The notes: a model not told the origin generated them from the sequence alone. 64,000 nucleotides of DNA from Siccirubricoccus sp. G192 (GCF_019084075.1 NZ_JAHREN010000001.1:4676501-4740500), one strand, 5' to 3'; positions 1 to 11,102 are shown, counted from the first letter of the stretch. Numbers and translations: made by a program.

Positions 1-28
1 CCCCAGTGCCGGAAAGGCTGGCGGCGGA

Positions 29-712
29 ATGACCCTGCCAGGCCGCAGCATCGAGGCCGGCGACCTGCTGCATGGCGAGGACCATGATTTCGTGGTCAAC
101 CTCTACCTCGCCCTGCTGCGTCGCTGGCCCGACCCCGGCGGCTACCGCCACCACCTCGACATGGTTGCCAACCGCCCGGAGCGCCGGGTGGAGGCGATCC
201 GCCTGATGGCCGGCTCCGAGGAGGCGCGGCGGGCCGGCGCGGCAGTGGCCATCGGGCCGGACCCGGTGCTGCCCTCCGACCCCCGTAGGGCGCTGGCGGC
301 GATGCTGGAACTCCGCACCGGCTGGCTGCAGGAGCAGGTGGCGCAGTTGCGCGAGGCGGTGGAGCTGCTCTCCGGCCCCGGCGGGCCGGAACTGGCCGGG
401 CTCGGCGCCGAGCTGATCGAGGGGCGCGATGCGGCGCTGCGCTCGGAGATCAATGCGCTGCGGCGGGAGACCGGGCAGCGGCTGGAGGCGATCCTCGACC
501 TGCTGCGGCAGCAGGGCGTGGTGTTGGGTGCCCCGGCGGCCGGTCCGGAAGCGCCCGTCGCAACGCCCGAGGAACGCGCCGCGCAGGCGGTGTCCCGCCT
601 CGTGGCCGATTACGTGGGCGACCTGCTGGCCATCGCCGAGACGCGGTTCGAGGCCCGGCTCAGGGCCATCGAGGCGCGGCTATTGGCGCAGGGCGGCAGC
701 GGCGGCACGTGA
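29..712 (+). CDS. DUF4214-like protein of a glycosylation locus
   Basis: This is a 227-residue protein. Residues about 20-70 (DFVVNLYLALLRRWPDPGGY onward) look like the DUF4214 repeat, in which a short helix carries the pattern LYxxLLxRxPDxxGxxxH. That domain is common in proteins encoded beside glycosyltransferases. The remaining sequence is Ala/Glu/Arg-rich and predicted helical, probably coiled coil, with no signal peptide or membrane segment. It overlaps the next glycosyltransferase by 4 bp (GTGA), so the two are translationally coupled. The ATG lies only 28 bases into the window, so an upstream partner cannot be seen. The exact role is unknown; involvement in polysaccharide assembly is inferred from context. 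Confidence 0.7.
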   Translation: MTLPGRSIEAGDLLHGEDHDFVVNLYLALLRRWPDPGGYRHHLDMVANRPERRVEAIRLMAGSEEARRAGAAVAIGPDPVLPSDPRRALAAMLELRTGWLQEQVAQLREAVELLSGPGGPELAGLGAELIEGRDAALRSEINALRRETGQRLEAILDLLRQQGVVLGAPAAGPEAPVATPEERAAQAVSRLVADYVGDLLAIAETRFEARLRAIEARLLAQGGSGGT

Positions 713-1902
713 ACACCCGCAGCCCGGAGCTGGTGGTCTTCACGCCGCTGCCGCCCAGCCATTCCGGCATCGCGGCTTATGTGGCGGAACTGCTGCCGCA
801 TCTCGGCCAGGCGCTGCGGATCGTGGCGGTGGTGGCGCGCGCGAGCGACGTGGTGGCGCAGCCCGACGCCGAGGTGGTCAGCGAGGCGGAATACCGCCGC
901 AGCGCCGCGCTGGCCGGGCTGCCGCACCTCTTCCAGATCGGCAACAACCTTGACCACGCGCATGTCTATCGCGCGGCGCTGCGGACCCCCGGCATCGTCG
1001 TGCTGCATGAGCTGGTGCTGCACCATCTGGTGGAGGCGCTGACGCTCGGCCGCGGCGATGCGGCCGGCTACGAGGCGGTGCTGGCGGAGAACCACGGCCC
1101 GGCCGGGCGGCGGCTGGCGCGGCTCCGGCGGCTCGGGCTGTTCCAGCCGGGGCAGCGCTTCCTGCTGCCGCTGCATGCCCAGGTGCTGGAGCGGGCGCGC
1201 GGCGTGCTGGTGCACAGCCGCTACGCCGCGGCCCGGTTGCAGGCGCCGCGGGGCCTGCCGGTGCGGGTGGTGCCGCATCACCTCTCGCCGCGGGTCGCGG
1301 AATTCGACGGGCTGAGCCGGGCGGCGGCGCGGCAGCGGCTCGGCCTGCCGGAGGGGGTGCCGATGCTGCTCTCGCTCGGCCATGCGACGCCGGCCAAGCA
1401 GATCGATGTGGTGCTGGAGGCGCTGGCCCTGCTGCGGCGGCAGGGCCAGGCGTTCCGCTACGTGATCGGCGGCGAGCCGGGCGCGGGGCTGGACCTGCCG
1501 CATCTCATCCGCCAGGCCGGGCTGGAGGATTGCGTGCAGCTCACCGGCTGGCTGACGGAGGCGGATTTCTTCGCCCATGCCCGCGCCGCCGACCTGCTGC
1601 TGAACCTGCGCTTCCCGCCGGGGGGCGAGAGTTCCGGGGCGCTGGCCCGGGCGCTCGGCACGGGCCTGCCGGCGCTGGTCTATGACTGCGGCCCCCTGGC
1701 CGAATACCCTGACGCGATCCTGGCCAAGCTCCCCTTCGGCCCGGAGCGGGTGCCGGCGGTAGCGGCGACGATCGCGGCGCTGCTCGCGGACCCTGCCGGC
1801 CTGGCAGCGCGCGGCCAGGCGGCGCGGGAATTCATGCGGCGGCATTGCAGCGTCGAGACCTCCTGCACCTCCTATCTGGAGGCGATCCGGGCCTGGGGCT
1901 GA
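709..1902 (+). CDS. Glycosyltransferase family 4 (GT-B fold)
   Basis: This 397-residue protein is probably a cytoplasmic GT4-type glycosyltransferase that moves a nucleotide-sugar residue onto a growing glycan. The N-terminal half starts with a Rossmann strand and a glycine/serine turn (FTPLPPSHSGIAAYVAELLP). The C-terminal half has the nucleotide-sugar domain: LSLGHATPAKQIDVVLEAL near residue 225, then FPPGGESSGALARALGTGLP near 305, which carries the E-x7-type donor-binding motif. The GTG start overlaps the stop of the upstream gene (GTGA). The acceptor and sugar cannot be deduced. After its stop the DNA holds only short repeats, so this is the last gene of its operon. Confidence 0.85.
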   Translation: MNTRSPELVVFTPLPPSHSGIAAYVAELLPHLGQALRIVAVVARASDVVAQPDAEVVSEAEYRRSAALAGLPHLFQIGNNLDHAHVYRAALRTPGIVVLHELVLHHLVEALTLGRGDAAGYEAVLAENHGPAGRRLARLRRLGLFQPGQRFLLPLHAQVLERARGVLVHSRYAAARLQAPRGLPVRVVPHHLSPRVAEFDGLSRAAARQRLGLPEGVPMLLSLGHATPAKQIDVVLEALALLRRQGQAFRYVIGGEPGAGLDLPHLIRQAGLEDCVQLTGWLTEADFFAHARAADLLLNLRFPPGGESSGALARALGTGLPALVYDCGPLAEYPDAILAKLPFGPERVPAVAATIAALLADPAGLAARGQAAREFMRRHCSVETSCTSYLEAIRAWG

Positions 1903-1907
1903 GTGGC

Positions 1908-1944
1908 CCGGTCGTCCGAAGGCGAAGCCGAGGGCGTGAACCGG
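1908..1944 (+). repeat. Short dispersed repeat, family A, copy 1
   Basis: This is a 37-bp element running from CCGGTCGTCCGAAGGCG to GGCGTGAACCGG. Its ends are inverted (CCGGT/ACCGG). A second direct copy follows at 1964-1999 and an inverted copy lies at 12994-13031. It looks like a REP-type intergenic palindrome. Confidence 0.7.
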
Positions 1945-1963
1945 CCCGCAAGATGCAAGTGGC

Positions 1964-1999
1964 CCGGTCGTCCAGAGTCGTAGCCAGGGCATGAACCGG
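1964..1999 (+). repeat. Short dispersed repeat, family A, copy 2
   Basis: This 36-bp element reads CCGGTCGTCCAGAGTCG to GGGCATGAACCGG, the same family and orientation as 1908-1944. The core is divergent but the ends are conserved. The two copies form a tandem pair downstream of the glycosyltransferase. Confidence 0.65.
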
Positions 2000-2192
2000 T
2001 CCGAAACCTTTGAGCCGCAGGATGCCGGTCGCGGATCGCCGTGGGCGGCGTGGCTTTTTTGCAACTATCCGAAACGGTTCCAACGACCCCGGCGGGACTC
2101 ACGTGTTCGTGAGAACTAACATGTTTCGTTAAGGTTAAGAGGTAACTCGTTGCCGCAGCGTTGCATTGCCGCGGCCATCAGAGGTGGCTCCG

Positions 2193-2624
2193 ATGAGCAT
2201 GACTGGAAAAAGTGAACCCGCACTTCGTGTATTGGTTGCAGAAGACGAATCCCTGGCGGCGATGGTCATCGAGGATGTCCTCACCGAGGAGGGTTATTCG
2301 GTGATGCTGGCCGGCGATGGCCAGGCCGCGCTCGACCTCGCGGCCGATACGCGCTTCGACGTGCTGGTGACCGATCTCGCCATGCCGCGGATGACAGGCT
2401 GGGATCTGATTCCCCGCCTCAGGGCGCAGCGGCCGGACCTGCCTGTCGTGGTGATGACCGGCTACATGCCGCCCGGCGGCACCGAGGTTCTTTTCGCCGG
2501 CCAGCGCGGGCCGCTCGCCCTGCTGCACAAGCCCTTCGCCATGGGCCAATTGGTCGCCGCCCTGGCCGGGTTGCTGCCCTCCCTGCCGCAAGCGCTCGCC
2601 CTGGAGACCGAGGCGCCGACCTGA
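2193..2624 (+). CDS. Single-domain response regulator receiver (CheY-like)
   Basis: This is a 143-residue stand-alone receiver. It shows the acidic pair (VLVAEDES), the phospho-acceptor Asp in FDVLVTDLAMP, the conserved Thr in VVVMTGY, the Lys in LLHKPF, and no output domain. It should therefore work by phosphorylation-dependent protein contact or as a phosphate sink, not by binding DNA. The ATG at 2193 is preferred over an in-frame TTG at 2166 because GAGGTGG sits just upstream. No kinase is adjacent; the nearest sensor kinase in the window is at 28 kb. Confidence 0.85.
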   Translation: MSMTGKSEPALRVLVAEDESLAAMVIEDVLTEEGYSVMLAGDGQAALDLAADTRFDVLVTDLAMPRMTGWDLIPRLRAQRPDLPVVVMTGYMPPGGTEVLFAGQRGPLALLHKPFAMGQLVAALAGLLPSLPQALALETEAPT

Positions 2625-2648
2625 CGGCCGCGCCCCCTCCCCTGGCGC

Positions 2649-3845
2649 CTATTGCGCCAGGAAGGCGCGGATCCGATCGGTGAGCGGCGCCATGCCCACC
2701 ACCCCGTTCAGATGGCCGAGCGGCCCCGTGATCTCCGCCACCTCCACCGGGCGGCCGGCGCGGCGCAGGATCTCCACCATCTCCCGCACGCCTTCGGCCA
2801 GGAAGACCCGGTCGGTGGGGGCGGAGGCCACCAGCCAGCGGGCTTGGCTGCGGCCGAGCGCCGCCTCGAAGCTCGGGTATTCGTTCAGGAAGAGCTGGTT
2901 GGCACGGACCATGTAGAGGAAGGCATTGGCATCCGAGGTGCGGGCGCGGGCGGCGGCCGCGTCGTCCAGCCAGCGCTCGATCGCGAAGCGGTCGCCGATG
3001 CGCCGGGCCGGGTCCTGGCCCTCCGGCACGCGGCGGTCATATTGCCGGGCCCAGGCACGGTCGCGGGCCTGCAAGGTCACGATCTTCCAGGCTTCGGCCA
3101 GGCCGCGCAGCGGCGGCTCCCGGCCCAAGCCGTAGTAGTCGCCCTCCCGCCAAGCGGGGTCGAGGCGGATCGGCGCCTCCCAGATATCGAGCCAGCCCTG
3201 CATCCAGGCATCAATGTCGGCGGCAACGACCGGCATCACCCTCTCGACGAAATCCGGATAGGCCGCGGCCCATTCGATGGCCTGCAACCCGCCATTGGAG
3301 GGGCCGGCGACCAGGGCCAGCCGCTTCACGCCGAGGCTGTCCAGCAGCCGCTTCTGCACCTCCACGAAGTCCCGCATGGAGACCACCGGGAAGCTCATGC
3401 CGTAGGGGCGGCCGGTATCGGGGTTGATGCTGGCCGGGCCGGTGGTGGTGGTATTCGGGTCCGGCACGTTCACATTGACCAGCGTGTCGGAGGCCACGAC
3501 GAAGAACCGGTCGGTGTCGATCGCCTTTCCCGGGCCGATGATCGCATCCCACCAGCCGGGCGGGCCGCCGGCCGCGAGCCGCCCGAAGGCGTGGCTGTTG
3601 CCGCTGAAGAAATGTGCGATCAGCACGGCATTGTCGCCGGCCGGGTTCAGCCGACCCATGGTCTGGTAGCCGACCCGGACGGCGGGGAGGCTGGCGCCGC
3701 CCCTGGTCTGGTAGGCGCCGGCCTCGAAGACCCGCTTCTCCACTGTCGGCTGGGTTGCCTCCGGGGTCGTCCCCTGGGCCGCCGCCGCGCCGGCCATGCC
3801 GAGCGCCAGGGCCGCCGTCAGCACTTCGCGCCGCAGCATCCGCAT
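2649..3845 (-). CDS. Secreted alpha/beta hydrolase, homoserine acetyltransferase (MetX)-like
   Basis: This 398-residue protein has an N-terminal signal peptide (MRMLRREVLTAALALGMAGA, cleavage near AAAQG). The alpha/beta-hydrolase core resembles MetX: an oxyanion region near YQTMGRLNPAGDNAVL, the nucleophile elbow in VAGPSNGGLQAIEWA, a late Asp in PTDRVF, and a His in GPLGHLNGV. True MetX is cytoplasmic, so the signal peptide suggests an exported esterase or acyl hydrolase of the same fold and not a methionine-biosynthesis enzyme. The gene is convergent with the receiver gene upstream and on the same strand as ppa. The substrate is unknown. Confidence 0.75.
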   Translation of the reverse strand: MRMLRREVLTAALALGMAGAAAAQGTTPEATQPTVEKRVFEAGAYQTRGGASLPAVRVGYQTMGRLNPAGDNAVLIAHFFSGNSHAFGRLAAGGPPGWWDAIIGPGKAIDTDRFFVVASDTLVNVNVPDPNTTTTGPASINPDTGRPYGMSFPVVSMRDFVEVQKRLLDSLGVKRLALVAGPSNGGLQAIEWAAAYPDFVERVMPVVAADIDAWMQGWLDIWEAPIRLDPAWREGDYYGLGREPPLRGLAEAWKIVTLQARDRAWARQYDRRVPEGQDPARRIGDRFAIERWLDDAAAARARTSDANAFLYMVRANQLFLNEYPSFEAALGRSQARWLVASAPTDRVFLAEGVREMVEILRRAGRPVEVAEITGPLGHLNGVVGMAPLTDRIRAFLAQ

Positions 3846-3893
3846 TCCCCCTCTGCCCCTTGCCGCCCTGGTTCCGCGCGGCCGGCCTGGACC

Positions 3894-4427
3894 TCAGGCC
3901 TCGCCCTTCGCCCGCTCGATCGCGGCAAGGATCAACTGCCGCGCTTCCGCCGCATCGCCCCAGCCGAGCATCTTCACCCATTTGCCGGGTTCCAGATCCT
4001 TGTAGTGCTCGAAGAAATGCTGGATCTGCTCAAGCGTGATGCGCGGCAGGTCGGTGTGGTTCGTCACATTGACGTAGCGCTTGGTGAGCTTGGGCGAGGG
4101 CACCGCGATGATCTTCTCGTCGCCGCCGCCGTCATCCTCCATCTTCAGCACGCCGACCGGCCGGACATTGATGACCGCGCCGGGCGCGATCGGCCTGGTA
4201 TTCGCCACCAGCACGTCGATCGGGTCGCCATCCTCCGAGAGGGTATGCGGCACGAAGCCGTAATTGCCGGGGTAGCGCATCGGCGTGTACAGGAAGCGGT
4301 CGACGAAGAGCGTCCCGGCCTCCTTGTTCATCTCGTATTTGATCGGCTCTCCGCCGATTCCGACCTCGATGACGACATTGACGTCATCCGGCGGGTTGTT
4401 GCCGATGGGAATGGCATCGAGGCGCAT
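3894..4427 (-). CDS. ppa: Soluble inorganic pyrophosphatase (family I)
   Basis: This 177-residue enzyme hydrolyses cytoplasmic PPi to two phosphates, pulling biosynthetic reactions forward. Family I features are plain: EMNKEAGTLFVDRFLYTPMR, YPGNYGFVPHTL, and the metal-binding signature DGDPIDVLV with its three Asp residues. Length is normal for bacterial Ppa. The ATG at 4427 begins MRLDAIPIG, the usual alphaproteobacterial start; longer in-frame starts add only Arg/Pro-rich sequence. It is divergent from the membrane pyrophosphatase hppA, so two PPi-consuming enzymes share one intergenic region. Confidence 0.95.
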   Translation of the reverse strand: MRLDAIPIGNNPPDDVNVVIEVGIGGEPIKYEMNKEAGTLFVDRFLYTPMRYPGNYGFVPHTLSEDGDPIDVLVANTRPIAPGAVINVRPVGVLKMEDDGGGDEKIIAVPSPKLTKRYVNVTNHTDLPRITLEQIQHFFEHYKDLEPGKWVKMLGWGDAAEARQLILAAIERAKGEA

Positions 4428-4571
4428 CAGGCGTCTCCGGAACGGGTGGGGCCGAGGCTGGCGGCGGAAAAGGATGCCGCCGGGTCCCTGCGGCGGTGCA
4501 GCTATAGCGCGGCAGAGGCAGGTGGCGGAAGCGCCCTCCTGGACCGGCGGCGGTGCCGGCCCGGGCTGCCG

Positions 4572-4611
4572 GCCCACCGTTGCGCCCACCGTTGCGCCCA
4601 CCGTTGCGCCC
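4572..4611. repeat. 12-bp tandem repeat (GCCCACCGTTGC, 3.3 copies)
   Basis: Three exact copies of GCCCACCGTTGC plus a partial fourth lie in the ppa-hppA intergenic region. Such a minisatellite can change copy number by slippage and may alter promoter spacing. No binding function is evident. Confidence 0.8.
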
Positions 4612-4730
4612 CTGGGGCCGGCCGCATAGGCTGCATCGGTTTGACTGGAATCGGGTAGCCGGCGGCTCCAGGGGCGATGCCGGATCGGCAATTCCGGGCC
4701 GCGGGGACACAAGGGGGGAACAGGGTCTCT

Positions 4731-6851
<2,121 letters not shown>

Positions 6852-6884
6852 GCGCGCCCGGCATCACGCATCGGGCATGAAAAA

Positions 6885-6920
6885 GGGGCCGGCGGAGCGA
6901 TCCGCCGGCCCCATTCTTTT
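6885..6920 (+). terminator. Rho-independent terminator after hppA
   Basis: A perfect 12-bp stem GGGGCCGGCGGA / TCCGCCGGCCCC with a 4-nt GCGA loop is followed by ATTCTTTT. An A-run precedes the left arm, so it can also terminate the convergent small gene at 6934. Confidence 0.9.
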
Positions 6921-6933
6921 GGGGGAGTGAAAC

Positions 6934-7152
6934 CTACCGCCCCGAACGCGTCACCGAGACGACGCCCTTGAGCGGCCGGCCGGAGGCCGTGGCGATGCGC
7001 CGGTCCTGCTCCTCGATCGTGGTGCGGGCCGGCTCGTCGCCATCGAGGCCACCGAGCAATTCGGTCGGCACCTTGCGGTTGGAGGTGCGGGTGCCGTCTT
7101 CATAGAGCACGTCGAACAGCACGAATTTGCCGTCATCGCGTCGCTTGGCCAT
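6934..7152 (-). CDS. Conserved small hypothetical protein (72 aa)
   Basis: The small soluble protein starts MAKRRDDGKFVLFDVLYEDG and ends RSGR. It is preceded by a textbook AGGAGG ribosome site seven bases before the ATG at 7152, which is the best reason to call it real. It is charged, with no signal or membrane segment and no domain I recognise. It shares the hppA terminator region convergently. Confidence 0.65.
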   Translation of the reverse strand: MAKRRDDGKFVLFDVLYEDGTRTSNRKVPTELLGGLDGDEPARTTIEEQDRRIATASGRPLKGVVSVTRSGR

Positions 7153-7415
7153 GGGAACCTCCTGCGCCAGCGGCGCCAAAGGCAAACCCCCGCGGGTTTG
7201 CATGCAGACTGGAATCCGGGGCGGGCCTGCACGGCAGAGCCCGGCGCGATCGGGCCGGCAAGGGCCTGTCCCCGGGACGTTCCTCCGCCGTGGAAGCGCA
7301 ACGCGACTCCGCTGGCGGGATCGGTGTTTCAGGCCACTGCCTGACGCCAGGCCGAGAACCGGCTTTGCCGCCCGGGCCGGGGCGGCTCGCACGGGTCCAG
7401 CCTGGGCGGGTTCGC

Positions 7416-7889
7416 CTAGTCCTGCTTCGGCTCCTCGGCCGGAGGGGACGCTGCGGCTTGCGGTCCCTCGCGCTCGGCCTTGCGGCGGGCGACGGCCTCC
7501 TCGCGCTCCCGCTGCTTGGCTTCCTGCTTTGCTTGCTTGGAACGGTTCACATCGGCCCGCTGCAGGCCATAATTCGGTTTGCGCGCCACGCTTCGCTCGC
7601 TGTCCTTGGGGGTTGCGGCCACGGGACCACCACCACCAGGGCGGGTCGCGGCGGCCGGCCTCGGTCCTTGTCTGTCTAGCCGAGGAGGGGGGGGCGGGCC
7701 GCTTCGCAACTGGCTTTCCAGCACGACGCGCTCATGCCCGTCCTTGGTATGCTTCACGCGGTATTCACGGTCATTCGGCGGCCCGGGCAATTGGCGCACG
7801 ACGGTATAGGCGCCGCGCGGCACATTGCCGTCGAACTGGCGGGGCACGAACTCGACGTTCTGGCCCACGGCGAAGCGATGCGGTGACAT
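7416..7889 (-). CDS. Hypothetical protein with basic, Lys/Glu-rich C-terminal tail
   Basis: This is a 157-residue protein. The N-terminal part (residues about 1-60: FAVGQNVEFVPRQFDGNVPRG ... REYRVKHTKDGHERVVLESQL) has the look of a small beta-barrel/SH3-like module. It is followed by a Pro/Gly linker and a highly charged helical tail (KQAKQEAKQREREEAVARRK). The ATG at 7889 is preceded by GGGAGG and is preferred over an upstream in-frame start. The region 7153-7415 between it and the 72-aa gene shows nothing recognisable. Function is unknown; a nucleic-acid-binding role is only a guess from charge. Confidence 0.6.
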   Translation of the reverse strand: MSPHRFAVGQNVEFVPRQFDGNVPRGAYTVVRQLPGPPNDREYRVKHTKDGHERVVLESQLRSGPPPPPRLDRQGPRPAAATRPGGGGPVAATPKDSERSVARKPNYGLQRADVNRSKQAKQEAKQREREEAVARRKAEREGPQAAASPPAEEPKQD

Positions 7890-8083
7890 GCTGCCTCCCG
7901 GCATTGTTGCCCTGGGCCTCGCCTGCCGAAGCGTTCCCGCTCCCGGCCGCGGTCCCGGGCCTGGTGCCCCCGGGCGGTGCCCCGGGACGACCGGCCGGCG
8001 GGGCGGGTTTGCCGCCCCGCCGGGGTAGTCTCAATCCTGGCTGGAACCCCCGCTCGCGCGGGCGCCCCGGTTGCCGGACTGGA

Positions 8084-8290
8084 TCAGGCCTGCTTCAGGT
8101 TGCAGGCGGACAGCTTGCCCTGCTGGCCGCGCTGCACGTCGAAGCTGATCTTCTGGCCTTCCTTCAGGCTGCCGATCCCCGAACGCTCGACGTCGGAGAT
8201 GTGGACGAACACGTCGGAGGTGCCATCCTCAGGCTGAATGAAGCCGTAGCCCTTGGTTGCGTTGAACCACTTCACGGTGCCGGTGGACAT
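8084..8290 (-). CDS. cspA: Cold-shock domain protein
   Basis: This 68-residue OB-fold protein binds single-stranded RNA and DNA, acting as an RNA chaperone. Both ribonucleoprotein motifs are intact: RNP1 as KGYGFIQ and RNP2 as VFVHIS, after TGTVKWFNATKGYGF. The length is exactly that of bacterial Csp proteins. The ATG at 8290 gives MSTGTVKW. The 5' leader of about 200 bp to the acetyltransferase gene is free of other genes and could hold the usual structured csp leader. The family member number cannot be fixed from sequence alone. Confidence 0.93.
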   Translation of the reverse strand: MSTGTVKWFNATKGYGFIQPEDGTSDVFVHISDVERSGIGSLKEGQKISFDVQRGQQGKLSACNLKQA

Positions 8291-8502
8291 TGCTGGTTTT
8301 CCCATACATGCGGGGTTTCCGCCCCACGACATCGCGGGACGGGCCAATCTGCCTATGCGGGACGGAAACCAGGCTCGGGGCTCGGTAACGAGCTGACGGG
8401 ACGGGCCGAACCAGACGAGTTGACAGTGCCTATATGGGCGCTCCCCCGCCGATGCGCAACCGGGATTGGCGGGCCTCACGATGATGCGCTCGATCCGCCG
8501 CT

Positions 8503-9075
8503 TCAATTGATCCGCAGGCGCTCCGGGATCGGCAACCCCAGCCTGGCCGGCACGCGCCAGACCTCCCGCACCGTCCGCAGCGGGTGGAAGCCCGCCGCCA
8601 GGTAGTTCGGCAGCGCCCGCGGGTGGTCGGCGGTGCAGGTATTCACGGTGAGCACCCGCGCGCCCCCTTCCCAGGCTTCCGCCACCGCCTGGCCAAGGAA
8701 GGCGCGGCCGAGCCCCTGCCCCACCGCATGCGGCAGCAGCCCGAAATAGGAAAGGTTCACCAGCGGCCAGTTGCGCCGGTCCAGCTCGTAGAACCCTGCT
8801 GGCTCGCCCCCGCGGTAGAGCACATGCACGGCATTGCCGGGGTCGGCCAGGATGCCGGCGAGTTCCGCGGGGGTCAGGGTGCGCCGCAGCCACCAGACAT
8901 AGTCATGCCCGACTGTGTCATAGAGGTAGCGGTAGAAGGGCCCGGTGCAATGCGCCGCCCGCACCACCCGCGCATCCCGCGGCAGGGCCGGCGGGGGCAC
9001 CGCCGGCCGCCGGTCCATGCGCAGGAAGGTGACGTCGACGGCGACCGGGATCGTCCGTTCCGCCGCGATACTCAT
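8503..9075 (-). CDS. GNAT-family N-acetyltransferase
   Basis: This 190-residue protein carries a GNAT fold in its C-terminal two thirds. A strand ending AGFYELDR is followed by VNLSYFGLLPHAVGQGLGRA, the acetyl-CoA pyrophosphate-binding loop of motif A (Q/R-x-x-G-x-G/A). NYLAAGFHPLRTVREVW is motif B. The N-terminal 40 residues are family-specific. It starts 27 bp after the rpoD stop on the same strand, so it may be read through from rpoD. The acceptor substrate is unknown. Confidence 0.82.
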   Translation of the reverse strand: MSIAAERTIPVAVDVTFLRMDRRPAVPPPALPRDARVVRAAHCTGPFYRYLYDTVGHDYVWWLRRTLTPAELAGILADPGNAVHVLYRGGEPAGFYELDRRNWPLVNLSYFGLLPHAVGQGLGRAFLGQAVAEAWEGGARVLTVNTCTADHPRALPNYLAAGFHPLRTVREVWRVPARLGLPIPERLRIN

Positions 9076-9102
9076 CCCACGCGCCCCCGCGCGATGCCCA
9101 CC

Positions 9103-11025
9103 TCAGTTGTCGAGGAAGCTGCGGAGCTTCCGCGACCGCGAGGGGTGCTTCAGCTTGCGCAGCGCCTTCGCCTCGATCTGCCGGATGCGTTCGCGGGTGA
9201 CGTTGAACTGCTGCCCGACCTCCTCCAGCGTATGGTCGGTGTTCATGCCGATGCCGAAGCGCATCCGCAGCACCCGCTCCTCGCGCGGCGTCAGGCTGGA
9301 GAGCACCCGCGTGGTGGCCTCGCGCAGGTTGGACTGGATGGCGGCATCGAGCGGGATGATCGCCGCCTTGTCCTCGATGAAGTCGCCGAGATGGCTGTCC
9401 TCCTCGTCGCCGATCGGCGTCTCCAGGCTGATCGGCTCCTTGGCGATCTTCAGCACCTTCCGCACCTTCTCAAGCGGCATGCCGAGCTTTTCCGCCAATT
9501 CCTCCGGGGTCGGCTCGCGGCCGATCTCGTGCAGCATCTGGCGCGAGGTGCGGACCAGCTTGTTGATCGTCTCGATCATATGGACCGGGATGCGGATGGT
9601 CCGCGCCTGGTCCGCGATGCTGCGGGTGATTGCCTGGCGGATCCACCAGGTGGCATAGGTGCTGAACTTGTAGCCGCGGCGGTATTCAAACTTATCGACC
9701 GCCTTCATCAGGCCGATATTGCCCTCCTGGATCAGATCCAGGAATTGCAGGCCGCGATTGGTGTATTTCTTGGCGATGGAGATCACCAGGCGAAGGTTCG
9801 CCTCGATCATTTCCTTCTTCGCCTGGGTCATGTCGCGCTCGCCGCGGCTGACCGTGGCATAGACGCGGCGGAACTCGCCGACCGGCAGGCTGGTCTCGTT
9901 GGCGATGGTGGCCATCTGGGCCCGCACCGCCTCGACATCCTCGCGCGACCTGGCGACGAAAGTCTTCCAGGCCTTGCCGGGCAGCTTGGAGAGCCGGTCG
10001 AACCAGGCCGGGTCCAGCTCGCTGCCGCGCCAATGCTGGAGGAATTCCTCCCGCTTCACCTTGCTGCCCTCGGCCAGGCGCAGCACCTGGCCCTCCAGCG
10101 CGGTGAGCTTGCGGTTGAGGCCCTTCAACTGCTCGACCAGTTCCTCGATCCGGTTGTTGTGCAGGTGCACCTTCTGCACCATGCCGACCAGCTCGGCACG
10201 GGTCTTCTCATAGGTCTTCTCGGAGCGGGTCTGCAGTTCCTCCCCGGCGGTATAGGCCTCCATCCGCTTGAGCTGCATCTTCTGCAGCTTGCCGTAATTG
10301 GCCTCGATCGCCTGGAAGGCGGCCAGCGCCTCCGGCTTCAGCTTCTCCTCCAGCGCGGAGAGGGAGAGGCCCATGCCCTCGCCCTCCTCGCCTTCCTCGA
10401 ATTCCTCGTCCGGGTCGGGCGCGGCGGCATCGGGGTTCTCGGCGGCGGCGGTGGCTTCGAGGTCGATCACGTCGCGCAGCAGCATGCGGCCTTCCTTGAC
10501 CGCATCATGCCAGGAGATGATCGCCTTGAAGGTCTGCGGGCTCTCGCAGAGCCCGCCGATCATCATGTCCCGCCCCGCCTCGATCCGCTTGGCGATGGCG
10601 ATCTCGCCCTCACGGGAGAGCAACTCCACCGAGCCCATCTCGCGCAGGTACATCCGCACGGGGTCGTCGGTGCGGCCGAGGGTCTCCTCGTTGACGTTGC
10701 CGCCGGATTCCTCCTCCTCCTCCTCCTCCTCGGCCTTGGCGGCGGGCTTGGCGGCGGCGGCGCCCTCGCCATCCTCGCTTTCCTCGGATTCCACCATGTT
10801 GATGCCGATCTCGCTCAGCATCGCCATGGTGTCCTCGATCATCTCGGAGGAAACCTGTTCAGGGGGCAGGGCCGCGTTCAACTCGTCATAGGTGACGTAG
10901 CCACGCTCCTTGCCGCGGGCGATGAGCTTCTTCACCCCGGCCGTCAGGGTATCGAGCAGCACGCCCTCCACCGCCTCGTCACGATTCTCGACCGTATCGG
11001 TGCCGCCCGCCGCCTTGCTCGCCAT
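9103..11025 (-). CDS. rpoD: Primary sigma factor sigma-70 (RpoD)
   Basis: This 640-residue protein directs housekeeping transcription. Domains in order: region 1.1 (LLDTLTAGVKKLIARGKERG, residues about 20-75), an acidic linker with a run of Glu, region 1.2 (DPVRMYLREMGSVELLSREGE), a long nonconserved insert, region 2 (EANLRLVISIAKKYTNRGLQ then YKFSTYATWWIRQAITRSIA, -10 recognition), region 3, and region 4 (TLEEVGQQFNVTRERIRQIE, -35 recognition) ending RSFLDN. The ATG at 11025 with GGAGCAGG upstream is preferred over a GTG at 11094. It follows dnaG, the classic macromolecular-synthesis order. Confidence 0.97.
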   Translation of the reverse strand: MASKAAGGTDTVENRDEAVEGVLLDTLTAGVKKLIARGKERGYVTYDELNAALPPEQVSSEMIEDTMAMLSEIGINMVESEESEDGEGAAAAKPAAKAEEEEEEEESGGNVNEETLGRTDDPVRMYLREMGSVELLSREGEIAIAKRIEAGRDMMIGGLCESPQTFKAIISWHDAVKEGRMLLRDVIDLEATAAAENPDAAAPDPDEEFEEGEEGEGMGLSLSALEEKLKPEALAAFQAIEANYGKLQKMQLKRMEAYTAGEELQTRSEKTYEKTRAELVGMVQKVHLHNNRIEELVEQLKGLNRKLTALEGQVLRLAEGSKVKREEFLQHWRGSELDPAWFDRLSKLPGKAWKTFVARSREDVEAVRAQMATIANETSLPVGEFRRVYATVSRGERDMTQAKKEMIEANLRLVISIAKKYTNRGLQFLDLIQEGNIGLMKAVDKFEYRRGYKFSTYATWWIRQAITRSIADQARTIRIPVHMIETINKLVRTSRQMLHEIGREPTPEELAEKLGMPLEKVRKVLKIAKEPISLETPIGDEEDSHLGDFIEDKAAIIPLDAAIQSNLREATTRVLSSLTPREERVLRMRFGIGMNTDHTLEEVGQQFNVTRERIRQIEAKALRKLKHPSRSRKLRSFLDN

Positions 11026-11102
11026 GCCCTGCTCCACATCGCCTTCACGGGGCTTCCCAGGTGCCCGGGGAGGCCGGACATCCGAAAAAAACACCCTCTA
11101 TA

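Noticed and set aside
4572..4611. CRISPR-like repeat
   Set aside because: Repeat unit is 12 bp, without spacers; a simple tandem repeat.
2652..4658. Very long opposite-strand open frame (668 codons) over the MetX-like and ppa genes
   Set aside because: A shadow of high GC third positions; the His/Gly/Arg/Pro-rich product has no domain, while both minus-strand genes have clear motifs.
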